A DNA stretch of 64,000 bases from Bradyrhizobium diazoefficiens (GCF_016612535.1 NZ_JAENXS010000001.1:310001-374000); one strand, 5' to 3'; positions 27,100 to 36,114 are shown, counted from the stretch's first letter. The notes: generated from the sequence alone by a model not told the origin. Numbers and translations: made by a program.

Positions 27100-27588
27100 G
27101 TGGCAGACGATCAGGGACGGCAGGGACCTCCGGGTCCGCGCGGGCGGCAGGGCGAACCGGGGCGACCAGGGCCGCAGGGTCATCCGGGCAAGCGGGGGCC
27201 GGACGGCACGCGCGGCAAGCCGGGTCCGCAGGGCAAGCCCGGTCCCGTCGGCAAGGCAGGAGCGCAAGGCAAGGCCGGCCTGCCGGGCAAGCCGGGCGAA
27301 GCTGGCCCGCGGGGAGCTGCTGGACCGCAGGGCCCCGCCGGCCCGCAAGGCCCGCGCGGCGAGGCGGGGCCGCCCGGCCAATTGCCGTCGATCGAGCAGG
27401 TGCTGCCGTGGCTGGATCAGCTGTTCGACGCCTGGGACGAGCGCCGCCGCCAGCGCGAACAGGAAGCCGCCGAGCGCGCCGCGCTCGAAGCCGCCGTGCA
27501 CGAGGCTGAAGATGCACCTTCCGACGAGAGCGACGACGGAGAAGGTGACGACAAGAAAAAGAAGAAAAAGAAGAAGCACGGCCACTAG
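27100..27588 (+). CDS. Collagen-like Gly-X-Y repeat protein
   Basis: 162 residues from a GTG at 27100 with AAAGGGA about eight bases upstream. Residues 8 to about 93 are uninterrupted Gly-X-Y triplets rich in Pro, Gln, Lys and Arg (for example [20 protein letters not shown]), enough for a triple helix. A non-repetitive domain follows ([20 protein letters not shown], helical, could trimerise), then an acidic stretch and a C-terminal run of eight lysines ending HGH. No signal peptide is visible, so localisation is unclear. Bacterial collagen-like proteins are usually surface or spore proteins. Confidence 0.85.
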   Translation: MADDQGRQGPPGPRGRQGEPGRPGPQGHPGKRGPDGTRGKPGPQGKPGPVGKAGAQGKAGLPGKPGEAGPRGAAGPQGPAGPQGPRGEAGPPGQLPSIEQVLPWLDQLFDAWDERRRQREQEAAERAALEAAVHEAEDAPSDESDDGEGDDKKKKKKKKHGH

Positions 27589-27602
27589 ACTAGGATTACC
27601 GG

Positions 27603-27818
27603 CTACTTCGCCTGGTCCTCGCGCCGCGGCAACATGCCCATGCGCTCGAACTGCCAGCGCATGGCGCGGTACCAGAGATAGCCGACCGCCGCGCCGCACA
27701 GCGCCAGGATCACCACGTTCGCGCTCGAGAACGAGCCGCTCCACCACATCATCCACGCGGTCCATAGCAGCGTGAAGACGATGGCACCTGCTTTCAGCGG
27801 AAGAAGGGGGCGGCTCAT
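27603..27818 (-). CDS. Small membrane protein
   Basis: 71 residues from the ATG at 27818, which has GGAG upstream. Two membrane helices (about residues 8-28 and 33-52) and a basic C-terminal tail (YRAMRWQFERMGMLPRREDQAK), so the tail should face the cytoplasm. No family recognised. It converges with the collagen-like gene, 14 bases apart. Confidence 0.68.
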   Translation of the reverse strand: MSRPLLPLKAGAIVFTLLWTAWMMWWSGSFSSANVVILALCGAAVGYLWYRAMRWQFERMGMLPRREDQAK

Positions 27819-27907
27819 GGTCGTGCTCCGGGCTGTCAAAACCCCGGCGAACATCATCGCGCGCGGAGATCGCTTTTTCCGTGAGCCAGATCACGGAGCG
27901 GCTTTGG

Positions 27908-28174
27908 TCAGCCGAAGCGCAGCCGCGAACGCTCCTTCGCTTTCTCCGCCTCGACCTCGCGGTCGCGCGCCGGCGCGTGGGTGTGCAACGAGATCAGCAG
28001 CTGTCGCGCAGCCTCCGAGACCTCGGCCACCGCGCGGTCGAAGGCCGCCTCATTGGCCTGTGATGGCTTGTTGAATCCGGAGAGTTTTCGCACGAACTGG
28101 AGCGCGCTGGCATGGATCTCATCCTCCGTCGCCGGCGGCTCGAAATTGAACAGCGTCTTGATGTTGCGGCACAT
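27908..28174 (-). CDS. DUF2277 family protein
   Basis: 88 residues, MCRNIKTLFNFEPPATEDEI with LQFVRKLSGFNKPSQANEAAF, the typical DUF2277 sequence (a small helical protein whose structure is known but whose function is not). Conserved in many bacteria; cytoplasmic. No operon partner is evident. Confidence 0.92.
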   Translation of the reverse strand: MCRNIKTLFNFEPPATEDEIHASALQFVRKLSGFNKPSQANEAAFDRAVAEVSEAARQLLISLHTHAPARDREVEAEKAKERSRLRFG

Positions 28175-28291
28175 GCAATCTCTCCCGAGGATTTCCCATA
28201 AGACGATCGGCAGAGCCGAAATCCTACATCCTTCCGGGCGCTTCTGCTAAGGTCCCCCCACGCAGCCAAGCACCGAGACATCAAAAGCGTG

Positions 28292-28519
28292 ATGGCGCCG
28301 AACGGTGTGCCCTGCTGTGACATCTCCGACGGCCATCGCACCGAATACGACGTCCGCAAAGGCACGTATTGGGTGCCGATCGAGGGACAATGGATGGAGG
28401 TGCCTGAGCGCGCCATCATCCGCGATCGCGGCAATCCGATCGGCCAAGCCGTGGTGTGGTACGCCCACCACCGCGGCGCCATCATCATCAGCTGCTTCGT
28501 GCCGGCAGACGCGGTGTAG
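28292..28519 (+). CDS. Unknown small protein, possibly N-terminally truncated
   Basis: 75 residues from ATG 28292 (a GTG lies one codon earlier). The sequence GVPCCDISDGHRTEYDVRKG through GQAVVWYAHHRGAIIISCFVP resembles the core of exported Cys-containing proteins in these genomes, but no signal peptide or ribosome binding site precedes it. It may be the remains of a longer gene. Low confidence as an intact gene. Confidence 0.5.
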   Translation: MAPNGVPCCDISDGHRTEYDVRKGTYWVPIEGQWMEVPERAIIRDRGNPIGQAVVWYAHHRGAIIISCFVPADAV

Positions 28520-28598
28520 CAGACGGCAGGCCGGATTTCGTTGGCTGGAGACGGCCCGATCCGGTAGTTTGAAGCGAAGCTGAAGCGGAGACACGCCG

Positions 28599-29201
28599 TT
28601 GACCAACCTTTGCGCCGAAGACCTATCCACCATCTATGCGAAGCCGACCCCGCGCGTGATCGCGAAAGCGCGTCCCGGCATCGACGTCCATGCGAAGAAG
28701 TTCATCGAGATGTCGCCGTTCTGCGTTCTCGCGACATCAGGCATCGATGGCAGCGTCGACGTCTCGCCGCGGGGCGGCGGCATCGGCTTCGTCCATGTCG
28801 CCGGCCCGAACCAGTTGCTGATGCCCGACCGCGCCGGCAACAACCGCATCGACAGTTTTCGGAACGTCGTCGAAGGCTCGGGCTTCGTGCACTTGTTGTT
28901 CTTCGTGCCTGGCATCGACGAGACGCTGCGCGTCGGCGGCCGCGGCACGCTGTCGGCCGATCCGGATCTGCTCGCCTCAATGGTGGAATTCGGCAAACCG
29001 CCGCGCGCGGTCCTGAGCGTCGCCGTCAGCGAAGTCTATTTCCACTGCGGCAAGGCGCTGATGCGCTCAAAGCTGTGGTCGCCGGAAAAGGTGCAGCGCT
29101 CTGTAATGCCGAGCATCAGCCAGGTCATCCACGACCAGACCAGCCTCGGCGAGCCGGAGAGCCAGGAGATCGTGGAAGAGCGCTACAAGGCGCAGCTCTG
29201 A
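28599..29201 (+). CDS. FMN-binding pyridoxamine 5'-phosphate oxidase family protein
   Basis: 200 residues from a TTG at 28599. The split-barrel fold is marked by FCVLATSGIDGSVDVSPRGG (about residues 41-60) and GRGTLSADPDLLASM; this is the MSMEG_1061-like branch, which binds FMN but is not the vitamin B6 enzyme. Role unknown, usually described as a reductase. A partial copy of the CCGGGAC repeat lies just downstream. Confidence 0.85.
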   Translation: MTNLCAEDLSTIYAKPTPRVIAKARPGIDVHAKKFIEMSPFCVLATSGIDGSVDVSPRGGGIGFVHVAGPNQLLMPDRAGNNRIDSFRNVVEGSGFVHLLFFVPGIDETLRVGGRGTLSADPDLLASMVEFGKPPRAVLSVAVSEVYFHCGKALMRSKLWSPEKVQRSVMPSISQVIHDQTSLGEPESQEIVEERYKAQL

Positions 29202-29260
29202 ATCACAGCGTCGTCGCGGCCTTCGCCGGAACGACGCTGAGTTGCGTGGCGAGGCCGAGC

Positions 29261-29749
29261 TTAGTGCCCTTCGCCCTCGAGCCCGCCGACATGCTTCTGC
29301 GTGTAGAGCTCGAGGCCGATGCGGCCGATCAAATCGAGTTGGGTTTCGAGGAAGTCGATGTGGTGCTCCTCGTCGCTCATCAGCTTCTCGAACAAGTCGC
29401 GGGTGACGTAGTCCTTGACGCCGTGGCAGTAGGTCGCCGCTTCCTGGTAGAGCGCGCGCGCGCTCATCTCGGCGGCGAGATCGCACTCGATGATCTCCTT
29501 GACGTTCTGGCCGATGCGCAGGGGATCGAGCACCTGCATGTTCGGGAAGCCGTCGAAAAACAGGATGCGCGCGGTGAGCTTGTCGGCGTGCTCCATCTCC
29601 TCGATGGACTCCTTGCGCCAGACCTTGGCCATCTCCAGGAGGCCCCAATTGTCGAGGAAGCGATAGTGCAGCCAGTACTGGTTGATCGCAGTCAGCTCGT
29701 GACGCAATGACTTGTTGAGGTAATCGATGACTTTTGCGTCGCCCTGCAT
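29261..29749 (-). CDS. bfr: Bacterioferritin
   Basis: 162-residue iron-storage protein forming a 24-mer with haem. The dinuclear iron ligands Glu18, Glu51, His54, Glu94, Glu127 and His130 and the haem ligand Met52 are all at the expected positions. GGAG precedes the ATG. An Irr-type iron control element lies 43-59 bases upstream, so the gene should be repressed when iron is low. The bacterioferritin-associated ferredoxin gene lies 131 bases upstream in the same direction. Confidence 0.97.
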   Translation of the reverse strand: MQGDAKVIDYLNKSLRHELTAINQYWLHYRFLDNWGLLEMAKVWRKESIEEMEHADKLTARILFFDGFPNMQVLDPLRIGQNVKEIIECDLAAEMSARALYQEAATYCHGVKDYVTRDLFEKLMSDEEHHIDFLETQLDLIGRIGLELYTQKHVGGLEGEGH

Positions 29750-29791
29750 GGTTCACTCCAGCTCTTGCAGTCCAAATCGGCCCTACTCGAC

Positions 29792-29808
29792 TTTAGAACG
29801 CTTCTAAG
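29792..29808. promoter_or_regulatory. Iron control element (Irr box) of bfr
   Basis: TTTAGAA-CGC-TTCTAAG matches the ICE consensus TTTAGAA-N3-TTCTAAA in 13 of 14 defined positions. It lies 43-59 bases upstream of the bfr start codon on the minus strand. In Bradyrhizobium, Irr acts at such sites on iron-storage and haem genes. Confidence 0.88.
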
Positions 29809-29880
29809 TCCGTTCAAGAGCGAGGGCAACCGGCGACCGGGAAGCAGCCGGGGAAAGCTCAGCCCATAGTAGGAAGGTTT

Positions 29881-30153
29881 TCAGCAGGCCGCGAGGGCGA
29901 ACTGAGCCGGCTCGGCCGCTCCGTCGTTGGCGGCGACCGTGTGGCTGTGCGGGCAGCCGGAGCAGCAGGACGCGGCACAGGGGCCAAGCGCTTCGTCGAT
30001 AATGGTCTTGATGGTGCGGGCGCAACGGCCGCACTCGGCACTGCAGCCGAGGCATCCATAGACCTGCTTGGCATGGCGCACAGCGTCGTCGGACTCGGCG
30101 ACGGCGGCGCGGATGTCGTCATCGCTCAGCACGTTACAGGAACAAACGATCAT
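29881..30153 (-). CDS. bfd: Bacterioferritin-associated ferredoxin
   Basis: 90 residues. The [2Fe-2S]-binding Cys are seen as MIVCSCNVLSDDD, GCLGCSAECGRCARTI, the usual Bfd pattern; it passes electrons to bacterioferritin to release stored iron. The C-terminal extension adds further Cys (CAASCCSGC) and a His-Ser segment not present in E. coli Bfd (64 residues). It lies 131 bases upstream of bfr; the ICE between them suggests bfr also has its own promoter. Confidence 0.95.
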   Translation of the reverse strand: MIVCSCNVLSDDDIRAAVAESDDAVRHAKQVYGCLGCSAECGRCARTIKTIIDEALGPCAASCCSGCPHSHTVAANDGAAEPAQFALAAC

Positions 30154-30262
30154 GGAAGCGGCAGGCCCTTCGGTGATGCGACATCATCGATATTTAAGGG
30201 GCCGTCCGGATGCAAAAGGAAAAACGGGTATTTCAAGCTATTCCAAACTGGCCCGGAAACAG

Positions 30263-30301
30263 CCTAGAACGGCTCTGAAATAAGGGGTTGCGCTGGATCA
30301 A
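30263..30301. promoter_or_regulatory. Candidate FixK-type box and weak Irr-like site upstream of bfd
   Basis: TTGCGCTGGATCAA at 30288-30301 fits the FixK2 consensus TTG[AC]-N6-[TG]CAA. A partial ICE-like sequence, CCTAGAACGGCTCTGAA, lies at 30263-30279 (about 10 of 14 positions). Both are 110-150 bases upstream of bfd on the minus strand. The FixK-type match is the stronger one; the Irr-like match is weak. Confidence 0.4.
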
Positions 30302-30320
30302 GATGATGCCGGAACGGGGC

Positions 30321-30617
30321 CTAATCGCTGCTCCCGCCTCCCCCACCATCGCCGCCGCCACCGCAATCTCCACCCCCGCCGCCATCGCTCGTGGAACAGC
30401 TGCCGCTGTCGGTCGAGCTGTCGGAACTGCCGCTGGAAAACCAGCTTCCCAGCGAGAAGCCTTCATTCGTCGTATCCGAATAGCTGTCGCTGCATCCGCC
30501 GTCGCCTCCTGCTCTGGCGCGCGGACGCGGTGCGCGATTCTGCAAATGGCTCATCAGGGCATAGCCAACCACGCCGACGGCCGCGAGGACGATGAGGGCA
30601 TTGGCCAGGACGTTCAT
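30321..30617 (-). CDS. Small membrane-anchored Ser/Gly-rich protein
   Basis: 98 residues from the ATG at 30617 (GGGAGG upstream). One N-terminal membrane helix (about residues 3-22), a short basic segment, then a low-complexity Ser/Asp/Gly region with scattered Cys and a glycine-rich end (GGGGGDCGGGGDGGGGGSSD). No family. Topology and function uncertain. Confidence 0.6.
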   Translation of the reverse strand: MNVLANALIVLAAVGVVGYALMSHLQNRAPRPRARAGGDGGCSDSYSDTTNEGFSLGSWFSSGSSDSSTDSGSCSTSDGGGGGDCGGGGDGGGGGSSD

Positions 30618-30752
30618 CGTCGCCTCCCGGGCTTGAAAGCCGCGATTTCTACCAATTGGTCGCACCCGACGGATATGCCGTTCATTGATCGTTCAAACGA
30701 AGTATGGAACTTTGGCCGCAAGAGTTCGCGTTCGCTGTGAAAGGTCGAGCCA

Positions 30753-31091
30753 ATGAAGAAGACGCTTACGGCAGTCGCTGCCGCCGCCACCCTGGTCCTG
30801 ACGATGGCAACGCCGGCCCATGCACAGCGCGGTGTCGCTGCCGGTGTCGCCGCGGGAATCATCGGTGGCGCCATCGTCGGTGGCGCACTGGCTTCCCCGT
30901 ATTATTACGGACCAGGCCCAGGCTACGCCTATGGTCCGGGCTACGGCCCCGGCTACTATCCGCCCCGCTACTATGCGCCGGGTCCCGGTTACGCTGCGGA
31001 CGGCTACTACGGCGACGGCTGCATCTGGCAGAAGCAGCGCTTCTGGGACGGCTATGCTTGGCGCGTCCGCCGCGTCAGAGTCTGTGGCTGA
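30753..31091 (+). CDS. Exported Gly/Tyr/Pro-rich protein, paralogue 1
   Basis: 112 residues: signal peptide to AHA (about residue 24), a glycine zipper (GVAAGVAAGIIGGAIVGGALA), a repetitive Tyr-Gly-Pro stretch (YYYGPGPGYAYGPGYGPGYY) and a conserved end CIWQKQRFWDGYAWRVRRVR followed by VCG. A related gene lies 209 bases downstream. The two-Cys end probably forms a disulfide in the periplasm. Function unknown. Confidence 0.78.
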   Translation: MKKTLTAVAAAATLVLTMATPAHAQRGVAAGVAAGIIGGAIVGGALASPYYYGPGPGYAYGPGYGPGYYPPRYYAPGPGYAADGYYGDGCIWQKQRFWDGYAWRVRRVRVCG

Positions 31092-31299
31092 GACGCTAAC
31101 AGGTTCGCTACGGATGTGCCGTTCATCTCGGGGCCTGAAAAAGACCGCTTTTTCTCGTCACAGCTCTGCGCGCGTTTACCGCGGATTGACCATTTGCGCG
31201 CTTCCTACCCGCAAGGCCAATTCCATCAGAGTCTGCGTGAACCTTTGAACCCCGGACGTTCCTGACAAGGTGCGTCCATCTCTCAGGAGAGCCAAGAGC

Positions 31300-31584
31300 A
31301 TGAAGAAGACTTTAGTTGCCGCCCTCACGGTTGCGACGATCGCCGGTTCGCTGGTGACCGCCACACCGTCCGCCCAGGCCCATGACGGCGTCGGTGTCGG
31401 CATCGCGGCCGGCCTGCTCGGCGGCGCGATCATCGGCGGCGCCATCGCGTCGAGCCGACCCGCCTACGGTGGTCCGGTTTACGTCGCCGAGCCCGGCCCG
31501 CCCCCGCCGCCCTGCTATTGGCAGCGCCAGCGCTACTGGGACGGCTACGGCTGGACCGTCCGCCCGGTTCGCGTTTGCTACTAA
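31300..31584 (+). CDS. Exported Gly-rich protein, paralogue 2
   Basis: 94 residues from the ATG at 31300 (AGGAGA upstream). Same plan as the gene at 30753: signal peptide, glycine zipper (GVGIAAGLLGGAIIGGAIAS), proline linker and the end CYWQRQRYWDGYGWTVRPVR with VCY. The Tyr-Gly-Pro repeat is shorter. The pair arose by tandem duplication. A terminator follows 37 bases later. Confidence 0.8.
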   Translation: MKKTLVAALTVATIAGSLVTATPSAQAHDGVGVGIAAGLLGGAIIGGAIASSRPAYGGPVYVAEPGPPPPPCYWQRQRYWDGYGWTVRPVRVCY

Positions 31585-31620
31585 TCTGATCGCACGGCGC
31601 TGATTAAGCGCCGCGATCGA

Positions 31621-31653
31621 AGCCCGGCCGAGACCATCGGTCGGGCTTTTTTC
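31621..31653 (+). terminator. Intrinsic terminator
   Basis: AGCCCGGCCG pairs with CGGTCGGGCT across the loop AGACCAT, with one mismatch, and is followed by TTTTTTCTTTT. It lies 37 bases after the second paralogue. Confidence 0.8.
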
Positions 31654-31667
31654 TTTTGCTGAGCAGA

Positions 31668-32894
31668 CTAGCGCGCCGCCTGGATCGAACGCAGCACCTC
31701 TTCGCTCGGCCAGCAATCGACCTTGAGCCCGGCCGACTTCTGATAGGCGCCAAGTGCAGCGCGCGTCTGCATGCCGGCCTTGCCGTCGATCTTGTCCTTG
31801 TAGAGCCCCGCGCGCGTGAGCCCGCGCTGCATCGTCTCGACGTCCTTCGTGCGCAACTGCTTCGACGCGGACCATGGAGTCGCGAAGGGGAGCGGGCTTG
31901 TCATGCGGTCGCTGAGATGACCGACGAACAGCACATAGAGGTCGGAGAAATTGTATTCCTTGATGACGAAGTAGTTCTTCGTGGTCAGGAACGCCGGACC
32001 ATAGATGCCCTCCGGCTGGAGCAGTGACGCCGGCTGCGCCTGCTCGGCCGCGCTGAGCTTCTCGCCGCGCACCGGCACAAAGCCTTCACGCAGCCACTGG
32101 CCTATCGGCTTGGTCACTTCGGGCACGCCGGTGGTGCAGTCGACCTTTGCCGGTGCCTTCACCTCATAGGCCCAGCGCACGCCGCTCTGCCAACCCTTGT
32201 TGACGAGCTGCTGCGCGGCAGAGGCCAGCGCATCGGGCACCGAGTGCCAGATGTCGATGCGGCCGTCGCCGTCGAAATCGACGCCATGCTTGTAATATTC
32301 CGACGGCAGGAACTGCGTGAGCCCGGTGGCGCCGGCCCAGGACGAGCGCATGTCCTTGCGCGTCACCACGCCCTCGCCGAGGATCTTCAGCGAGAGGATG
32401 AACTCGTTACGATAGGTGTCCTTGCGCCGGCCGACATAGGCCTGGGTCGCCAGCACGCGGACGAGATCGTAAGGCAGCGTATAGCGGCCGTAATCGGTCT
32501 CGCGTCCCCAGATCGCAAGCATCACGGTCGCGGGTACACCGGAGCTCTTCTCGATCTTCGTCAGTGCGGCACTGTATTTCTGCAGCAGCCGCTGCCCTTC
32601 GCCCGCAAGATTGGCAATCGAGGCTTCCCTGACATAGTCCGCCGGCACCTGCACGAATTCGGCCTGCGACGGTGCGCCGGTCGCGGGGCGCCCCGGCAGG
32701 ATCAGATCAGGCAGCTTGTAATCCGGCTCCAGTCCGCGCGTCTCCCGATCGAACGTCGCACGCGAGACGCCCGCGGCCTGCGCTTCAGGCCAGAGCGAGG
32801 CGATGAACTGGGTGAAGGCGGCGTCGGTGGCGTGGGCGGACGACCATCCGCAGGTGGCGACAATCACCGCAACGATGAAAGCCCGCCATATCAT
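31668..32894 (-). CDS. Lytic murein transglycosylase, MltB family
   Basis: 408-residue exported enzyme that cleaves peptidoglycan glycan strands. A signal peptide (about residues 1-22) precedes the SLT_2 domain with the catalytic Glu in WGRETDYGRY (near residue 130) and ATGLTQFLPSEYYKHG; a C-terminal peptidoglycan-binding domain follows (TKDVETMQRGLTRAGLYKDKIDGKAG). It ends 14 bases after the upstream convergent terminator and starts 7 bases from the stop of EttA. Confidence 0.93.
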   Translation of the reverse strand: MIWRAFIVAVIVATCGWSSAHATDAAFTQFIASLWPEAQAAGVSRATFDRETRGLEPDYKLPDLILPGRPATGAPSQAEFVQVPADYVREASIANLAGEGQRLLQKYSAALTKIEKSSGVPATVMLAIWGRETDYGRYTLPYDLVRVLATQAYVGRRKDTYRNEFILSLKILGEGVVTRKDMRSSWAGATGLTQFLPSEYYKHGVDFDGDGRIDIWHSVPDALASAAQQLVNKGWQSGVRWAYEVKAPAKVDCTTGVPEVTKPIGQWLREGFVPVRGEKLSAAEQAQPASLLQPEGIYGPAFLTTKNYFVIKEYNFSDLYVLFVGHLSDRMTSPLPFATPWSASKQLRTKDVETMQRGLTRAGLYKDKIDGKAGMQTRAALGAYQKSAGLKVDCWPSEEVLRSIQAAR

Positions 32895-32901
32895 GGCGAA
32901 A

Positions 32902-34551
32902 TCACCGCGTCAGCTTCTTGTACTTCACGCGGTGCGGAATGATGCTGTCCTGGCCGAGCCGGCGCATCTTGTCCTTCTCGTAATCCTGGAAGTTGCCTTC
33001 AAACCATTCGACATGGCTTTCGCCTTCGAAGGCCAGGATGTGGGTCGCGATGCGGTCGAGGAACCAGCGATCATGGCTGATGATGACGGCGCAGCCGGCG
33101 AAATCCTCCAGCGCCTCTTCGAGCGCGCGCAGGGTGTCGACGTCGAGGTCGTTGGTCGGTTCGTCGAGCAGCAGCACGTTGGCGCCGGACTTCAGCATCT
33201 TGGCGAGATGCACGCGGTTACGTTCACCACCGGAGAGCGCGCCGACCTTCTTCTGCTGGTCAGCGCCCTTGAAGTTGAACGACGAGCAATAGCCGCGCGA
33301 GTTCACTTCCTTCTTGCCGAGCAGGATCAGCTCGTTGCCGCCGGAGATCTCCTCCCACACGTTCTTGCTGCCATCGAGCGCATCGCGCGACTGGTCGACA
33401 TAGCCAAGATGCACGGTCTCGCCGACCGTGATGGTGCCCTTGTCCGGCTGCTCCTGCTTGGTGATCATCTTGAACAGCGTGGTCTTGCCGGCGCCGTTGG
33501 CGCCGATCACGCCGACGATGCCACCCGGGGGCAGCTTGAAGGTGAGATCGTCGATCAGGAGGCGATCGCCATAGCCTTTGCTCAGGGCTTCGAAGTCGAC
33601 CACGTTGGCGCCGAGACGTTCGGCGACCGGGATGATGATCTGCGCGGTCTGGCTCTGCTTGTCGCTCGCCTGCTTGAGCAGATCCTCGTAACGCTGGTAG
33701 CGCGCCTTGGACTTGGCCTGACGCGCCTTCGGCGAGGAGGCGACCCATTCCTGCTCGCGTGCAATCGTCTTCTGGTGCGCGGCGTCTTCGCGGCCTTCCT
33801 GCTCCAGCCGCTTCTGCTTCTGCACCAGCCAGGACGAATAATTGCCCTCGTAGGGAATGCCCTTGCCGCGGTCGAGCTCGAGGATCCAGCTCGTGACGTT
33901 GTCGAGGAAATATCGATCGTGGGTGACGATCAGGATCGCGCCGGGATAGCTGCGCAGATGACCTTCCAGCCACGATACGGACTCGGCGTCGAGATGGTTG
34001 GTCGGTTCGTCGAGCAACAGAAGCTCGGGCTGGTCGAGCAGCAGCTTGCACAGCGCGACGCGGCGGCGCTCACCGCCAGAGAGCTTCGTCACATCGGCAT
34101 CGTCGGGCGGGCAGCGTAGCGCGTCCATGGCCTGGTCGACCTTGCTGTCGAGATCCCAGAGGCCCTGGGCCTCGATCTCGTCCTGCAGCTTGGTCATCTC
34201 GTCGGCGGTCTCCTCGGAATAATTCATCGCCAGCTCATTGTAGCGATCGAGGATGGCCTTCTGCTTGGCGACGCCCAGCATGACGTTCTCGCGCACGGAG
34301 AGCGTCGCATCGAGCTGCGGTTCCTGCTCGAGATAGCCGACGCGCGCTCCCTGGGCGACCCAGGCCTCGCCGGTGTATTCCTTGTCGAGGCCCGCCATGA
34401 TCTTGAGCAGGGTCGACTTACCGGAGCCGTTGACGCCGAGAACGCCGATCTTGGCGTCCGGGTAAAAGCTGAGGCGGATGTTGTCGAGCACCTTGCGGGT
34501 CGGGTAGCTCTTGGTCAGGCCGTCCATGAAGTAGACAAATTGGCGCGCCAT
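32902..34551 (-). CDS. ettA: Energy-dependent translational throttle EttA
   Basis: 549-residue ABC-F protein; two ATPase domains joined by a charged linker, no membrane segments. It binds the ribosomal E site and adjusts translation to the ATP/ADP ratio. Domain 1: [36 protein letters not shown]. Domain 2: [36 protein letters not shown]. The ATG at 34551 gives the standard [17 protein letters not shown] start; longer frames upstream are not supported. Confidence 0.96.
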   Translation of the reverse strand: MARQFVYFMDGLTKSYPTRKVLDNIRLSFYPDAKIGVLGVNGSGKSTLLKIMAGLDKEYTGEAWVAQGARVGYLEQEPQLDATLSVRENVMLGVAKQKAILDRYNELAMNYSEETADEMTKLQDEIEAQGLWDLDSKVDQAMDALRCPPDDADVTKLSGGERRRVALCKLLLDQPELLLLDEPTNHLDAESVSWLEGHLRSYPGAILIVTHDRYFLDNVTSWILELDRGKGIPYEGNYSSWLVQKQKRLEQEGREDAAHQKTIAREQEWVASSPKARQAKSKARYQRYEDLLKQASDKQSQTAQIIIPVAERLGANVVDFEALSKGYGDRLLIDDLTFKLPPGGIVGVIGANGAGKTTLFKMITKQEQPDKGTITVGETVHLGYVDQSRDALDGSKNVWEEISGGNELILLGKKEVNSRGYCSSFNFKGADQQKKVGALSGGERNRVHLAKMLKSGANVLLLDEPTNDLDVDTLRALEEALEDFAGCAVIISHDRWFLDRIATHILAFEGESHVEWFEGNFQDYEKDKMRRLGQDSIIPHRVKYKKLTR

Positions 34552-34784
34552 CGGTCCCGTGAAACCTTCAATTTGAGGATATTTGCTTGCTGCCGATGTA
34601 GCGATCCCGCCCCCAAAGGGCAATGTTTTCCCTCCGTTCACCACGGATGAATACTGGACGGACACCATCCGGGCCTCGATCCGGACAATTGAAACCATCT
34701 TTTAATAAATCAGGCCAAAGCTCGGTTTCGCGCGGCAACAGCGCCACCCGCTCAGAATGAACGGGGAGCACAGCGAGGCCCATC

Positions 34785-35000
34785 ATGGCTCTGATCGAGA
34801 CCAATTCTCTTCCCGTTCCGGCAGGAGCCGGCCGCGCCTCCGCGCTCGCCTCGGAAGTTAAGGGCTTCTGGAAGCGCTTCTTCGCCACGGCGTTCAACCC
34901 TTACCGGCCCGAACTGCATTACATGCGCGGCCCCGGCCCCGCCTGGCGCGCCAAGCACGGCATGAATGCGCCGATCCGGCTGAAGCCCCGCGACCTCTGA
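34785..35000 (+). CDS. Small protein of unknown function
   Basis: 71 residues, MALIETNSLPVPAGAGRASA through PRDL. No signal peptide or membrane helix; basic. Arginine-rich pieces such as FWKRFFATAFNPYRPELHYM suggest nucleic-acid or membrane-surface binding, but no family is recognised. Conserved-looking and not an overlap of another gene. Confidence 0.6.
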   Translation: MALIETNSLPVPAGAGRASALASEVKGFWKRFFATAFNPYRPELHYMRGPGPAWRAKHGMNAPIRLKPRDL

Positions 35001-35148
35001 GCTGCCCTTCCCGATCGGATTATGGCCTAGCGGATTTTTGAAGACCCAAGCGTCTTGCGCGCAGGTGTGATTGCGCGCAACCATGGCCCGGTTCCGACGA
35101 TGGCGCGCCTCACTTAACGCCATCTCCTATCGCCATGGAAGAACGCTG

Positions 35149-36111
35149 ATGACGCGGCTGCGCTGTGCAATTCTCGACGACTATTTTGACCTCGCTCTCA
35201 ACGTCGCCGACTGGCCGAAACTCTCCGACCGCGTCGACGCCACCGTGTTCAGCCATCCCTTTACCTCCGAGCAGGCCGCAGCCAGCGCGCTCGCAGACTT
35301 CGACATCGTCTGCGCCATGCGCGAGCGCACGGCTTTCCCAAAGAGCCTGTTCGAGAGCTTGCCGAAGCTGAAGCTGCTGCTGACGTCGGGCATGCGCAAC
35401 GCCTCGATCGACATAGAGGCCGCGAAGGCGCGCGGCGTCGCCATCGGCGGCACGCAATATTCGCGCGATCCGACCGCCCCGCTCACCATGGGCCTGATCC
35501 TGGAACTGACCCGCGGCATCGGCCGCGAGAACGCGCGCATGCATGCCGGCCAGCCCTGGCAGACCTTTGCCGGGGTCGAGATCGAGGGAATGACGCTCGG
35601 CATCGTCGGGCTGGGCAAGCTCGGCAGCAAGATGGCCGGCATTGCCAAGGTATTCGGCATGAACGTGATCGCATGGAGCCCGAACCTCACGCCTGAGAAG
35701 TGCGCGGCGGCGGGCGTCGGCTATGCCACCAAGGAGGAGCTGTTCGCCAAGGCCGACATCGTCACGATCCATGTGGTGCTGAGCGAGCGCTCGCGCGGTC
35801 TGGTTGGCCGCGACGATCTCGCGCGGATGAAACCGACCGCCTTCCTCGTCAACACCGCGCGCGGGCCGATCGTGGACGAGCAGGCGCTGCTCGAGGCCTT
35901 GCAGCAGCGCAAGATCGCGGGCGCCGGCATCGACGTGTTCTCGGTCGAGCCGCTGCCGGTCGATCATCCCTTCCGCAAGCTCGACAACCTCGTGCTGACA
36001 CCGCATCTCGGCTACGCAACCGAGGACGGCCTGCGCATCCATTACGGCCAGATGGTCGAGGCGATCGACGCCTTCACCAAAGGCCGCGAACTGCCGCGGC
36101 GGCTGGTGTGA
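35149..36111 (+). CDS. D-2-hydroxyacid dehydrogenase family protein
   Basis: 320 residues from the ATG at 35149. NAD-binding Rossmann motif GIVGLGKLGSKMAG (near residue 150), RGPIVDEQALLEAL, VFSVEPLPVDHPFRKLDNLV and the catalytic His in TPHLGYATEDG match the formate/glycerate dehydrogenase superfamily. Substrate unknown. It stands alone, convergent with the next gene. Confidence 0.88.
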   Translation: MTRLRCAILDDYFDLALNVADWPKLSDRVDATVFSHPFTSEQAAASALADFDIVCAMRERTAFPKSLFESLPKLKLLLTSGMRNASIDIEAAKARGVAIGGTQYSRDPTAPLTMGLILELTRGIGRENARMHAGQPWQTFAGVEIEGMTLGIVGLGKLGSKMAGIAKVFGMNVIAWSPNLTPEKCAAAGVGYATKEELFAKADIVTIHVVLSERSRGLVGRDDLARMKPTAFLVNTARGPIVDEQALLEALQQRKIAGAGIDVFSVEPLPVDHPFRKLDNLVLTPHLGYATEDGLRIHYGQMVEAIDAFTKGRELPRRLV

Positions 36112-36114
36112 GAG

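Noticed and set aside
30720..30752. GGAAC with CGTT upstream of the gene at 30753 as an EcfG promoter
   Set aside because: The spacer is about 18 bases, outside the 16-17 expected, and the start would fall inside the ribosome binding region.
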